Assembly: GCA_018806985.1 (NCBI GenBank)
Contig: JADANN010000468.1
Coordinates: 3,890,072-3,954,071, forward strand
Direction: 5' to 3'
DNA: 64,000 nt
Source of the DNA: Angiostrongylus vasorum
Taxonomy: Eukaryota; Nematoda; Chromadorea; Rhabditida; Metastrongylidae
A program made the position numbers and the translations under genes. Under the pieces are notes generated by a model that saw only the letters and a list, made by a program, of their open reading frames with translations, searched no databases and was not told the origin of the DNA. Every line of letters starts with the position of its first letter. The first letter of the stretch is position 1. Below are positions 60,801 through 64,000 of the stretch, in pieces.

Positions 60801-61660
60801 GGAATGAAAAATCGATGGTCGGCAGTTGCACCATCTTCGCTTTGTTGATGATATGGTTTTTATAGCACCAAACCTTAGCCAAGCATAAGGAATGCTTGCC
60901 GATTTTGACAAAGCCTGTGGAAAGATTGGTCTTCGACTAGATCTCACAAATCTGCGTTCATGAGGAACGGAGTGGTTTCGCATGCCTCATTCATGCTCAA
61001 CGGAATAAATATTTCCCAATGTTTCAGTTAAGTTTATCCAACATGATGAAACGAATGAGCTCCAGAATTGGGCAGGAGGAAAAGAGCCGCTTGGGGAGTT
61101 TCCAAAAGTATCGAGAATGTAGAGAACAGAAGAAAGAATACCCGTCTCCCTGACCCCCTTTCCGACTGCGCCATTCTTCTCTCCTTAACGTATGCGTTGG
61201 AAACCTGGTCGCTGCGTAAGCAGTATGGAAGATCACTCAGCGCTATTGAAGGCACAATCGAAAGGACGATGCTAGGAGTCTTCCGTTTCACGCAATTAAG
61301 GGAAAGGATCAGAAGCTCCTATGTGCGTCAGCGATCAAAAATCAAAGATGCCGTTCTGTAAGCCAAACAGACGAAGATAAGGTGGGCCGGACACGTAATG
61401 CGTATGAATGACAACCGATGGACAAGAGCTATTAGAGAGTGGATTCCTCGGGATGTCAAACGTACTGCAGGAAGACCAACGACCCGATGGTCAGAGTTTT
61501 TCACGAAGAGCCTGGAAGAAAGATATCATCCTCGACGTATCCCTAGAGCGAGCAGAACCCACAGGGCTATTCTTGCACGCGACAGGGAAAAATGGAAGAT
61601 TTACTGGCTCCTGCTCGAGTCATTCGACGATCAACGGGACTACACGTGATACAGGTGATA
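57812..61660 (+). mobile_element. Degenerate RTE-like LINE, copy A2, interrupted by RepB
   Basis: This is the longer copy of family A. The 5' region matches 10322-10880. The endonuclease spans about 58790-59540 ([11 protein letters not shown] near 59210; GSDHRLLRARFHLSQ near 59480). Reverse transcriptase follows: [20 protein letters not shown] (about 60090), [16 protein letters not shown] (about 60260), FVDDMVFIAP (about 60840). The C-terminal block is [14 protein letters not shown] with [19 protein letters not shown] (61389-61530). Several stops and frameshifts. RepB sits at 57995-58382. Confidence 0.9.
57995..58382 (+). repeat. RepB retroposon copy inserted in LINE A2
   Basis: The LINE sequence AATTTGGCACACAC (57981-57994) is repeated as AATTTGTCATACAC at 58383-58396, and copy A1 is continuous across this point. 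That defines a 388 bp insertion with a target-site duplication of about 14 bp. Confidence 0.88.
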
Positions 61661-61869
61661 CTTGTGAAATCCAAATAGTAAGCAAATATAACTTCTATAA
61701 TGCTGAGATAAACAGTCGAGGAAAATGATTGGTAGCTACGGCTCTCACTTTTACGTCAAAAGTTTCTAAACTATAAAAAATTTACTAGCACAGAACGTAG
61801 TAATTTTTTGAAAAACCGGCTTTCCTTTAGCCTCGGTACGATGTTCAAATTGTCGACCTTACACGATGT

Positions 61870-61965
61870 GTTCGTCTTCCTGAAAGTCGTTGATCGAAAG
61901 ACGTCGAAACGTTAGTCGGACAAAGTTTACTTATCAACCTCGTGTAAGGTTAACAATCCAAACAA
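61870..61965 (+). repeat. Hammerhead-like motif and tail, variant
   Basis: CTGAAAG, a stem, then CGAAACGTTAGTC, followed by TACTTATCAACCTCGTGTAA. The core departs from consensus. Confidence 0.4.
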
Positions 61966-62097
61966 ATTGTTGGCAAGTCCCACCGAGGTTAAAGAAAAGT
62001 CGGTTTCTGAAATATTATTACGCTCTATGCTCGCTAAAACACCGACTTCTGCAAGATGGATTTTCAAGAAAAAAAAGGCCAGTTATTATTACCTGAC

Positions 62098-62358
62098 AGT
62101 CATAAGACCCCCTTTAGGGATGCGCCATGCATTCGACTTGACTAAGCATCGTTTGGAGGTGATTGAATGCATATCCGGCCTTTAAAATGACTAACGGTGG
62201 CTTACCGATGTATCGAGCCAGTGCTGCTATCCTCCCAGACAAGTATTGTACCAATTTGCTGACCCCGGAAGGAAGGAGGGCCTGGTGGGCCAGGGGCGCG
62301 GGGATCGATTCCACGTGTGTATTGCATGGCGCCTCCGACCATTGCGCCACAAACGCCC
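62098..62358 (-). mobile_element. tRNA-derived SINE, family A
   Basis: A full-length minus-strand copy, very similar to 52745-53012. Confidence 0.85.
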
Positions 62359-62399
62359 TTGCCTGACAGTCATTGCTGTAACAATCGTCCTGCAAAAGA

Positions 62400-62600
62400 G
62401 AGCATCGTCGTATGAGATTGCCTCATTTGAGCGGTGTTCTACTGAAGAAGATTCGACTCGATACGACGGCGAAGATACCATGTCGAAAATACGAACTACG
62501 GACATCAACTCTGATCATCGGTTCTGAGGAAGATGAAGGCGTCCAAACATTAGCCGAATAAAGTTTGTTTGTCAACCTTGTGTACAGAGTATGCTAACAT
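62400..62600 (+). repeat. Coding tail plus hammerhead-like motif
   Basis: The frame EIASFERCSTEEDSTRYDGE ends at TTDINSDHRF and stop (62525-62527). The decayed motif (CTGAGGA at 62525) overlaps the stop codon. The tail GTCAACCTTGTGTACAG follows. Homologous to 55015-55205. Confidence 0.5.
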
Positions 62601-62699
62601 TCGCATATGAGAAGTGGTAGGTGGCGAGCGTACACATCGGAGAGAGACGGATATTCTCTTTTAATATAAGCTACCAAATTAACATGGTGCCGACATCAT

Positions 62700-62806
62700 G
62701 ACCCTGGAGGGATGAGTGGCTTGGTTGGTCCGGAGCGGAATCGAATTAGCACCACATTCGTTGCGATGGTTATCACTACCACTGTGCTATCCGCCCCATT
62801 CTGCAT
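62700..62806 (-). mobile_element. SINE family B, tRNA-like head
   Basis: The minus strand has TAGCACAGTGGTAG, GCTAATTCGATTCCGCTCC and the first bases of the central domain. Confidence 0.65.
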
Positions 62807-62816
62807 TATTAGTAAT

Positions 62817-63803
<987 letters not shown>

Positions 63804-64000
63804 GACTAATTATTTACTGCCTACCCTACCCTTTTCTTTAGCGGCAGGGTATGTATTGCGAAATATAACTTTAATGATGCTGAGATATTTGCAAAACTCC
63901 GGACCGCAGGTGTCTACGGTGGGGAACGAACACGCTTTTATCCTTTCCGGGGAGTAGCACGCTCACCACCGCACCATGCGGGTCCCCGGAAAGGACAATA
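63804..64000 (-). repeat. Fold-back element, family C, cut by the window end
   Basis: TAATTATTTACTGCCTACCC, then GGCAGGGTATGTATTGCG, ATGATGCTGAGATATTTGC and GTGGGGAACGAACACG. It truncates the LINE reading frame and continues past 64000. Confidence 0.75.

Noticed and set aside
63804..63957. C-terminal continuation of the LINE protein at 63223
   Set aside because: From about 63804 the DNA is a family C repeat; the continued frame is chance.

Overview
The window is eukaryotic: genes are split into many short exons with nematode-style splice sites (TTTCAG or TTTTAG acceptors, GTAAGT or GTGAGT donors), the DNA is AT-rich, and most of it is fragmented retroelements. The gene types (an EGO-1/RRF-1-like RNA-dependent RNA polymerase, nanos-type zinc fingers, RTE-type LINEs) suggest a clade V, hookworm/strongylid-like nematode. 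The organism is inferred from gene content only.

The left 17 kb holds one large minus-strand gene. It is a cellular RNA-dependent RNA polymerase, the enzyme that makes secondary siRNAs in RNAi. I can trace 24 phase-compatible exons (about 1,590 codons) from 14914 down to 23, and a probable further upstream exon at 17142-17262. The catalytic DLDGD motif is at 6185-6199. The 3' end runs off the left edge and the 5' end is unresolved. Its introns hold a degenerate LINE in the opposite orientation, several tRNA-derived SINEs and other repeats. One junction (6062-6064) carries an in-frame TAG.

From 17.3 to 36 kb I find no convincing gene, only repeats and unassigned DNA. At 37.0-38.0 kb lies a minus-strand gene for a small secreted Lys/Glu-rich repeat protein. 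Two fragments encoding the second zinc finger of a Nanos-family protein lie in opposite orientation at 39.15 kb (+) and 48.6-48.8 kb (-), with homologous 3' UTRs. Degenerate LINEs lie at 40.0-42.9 (-), 44.6-46.7 (+), 57.8-61.7 (+) and 62.9-63.8 kb (+).

The most interesting layer is the small repeats. (1) A dispersed family carries a hammerhead-ribozyme-like core (CTGANGA, short stem II, GAAA, CGTC, closing stem I). The best copy is 18496-18535, and some copies form inverted pairs around a short spacer with CAA-rich arms. (2) At least three tRNA-headed SINE types share one central domain, whose CCRGAC-TT-GTCYGG hairpin shows compensatory changes. (3) A roughly 390 bp retroposon has clear target-site duplications. 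(4) A fold-back family combines terminal inverted repeats with a tRNA-like core. An RNAi-amplifying polymerase gene is thus itself filled with the kind of repeats its pathway normally silences.
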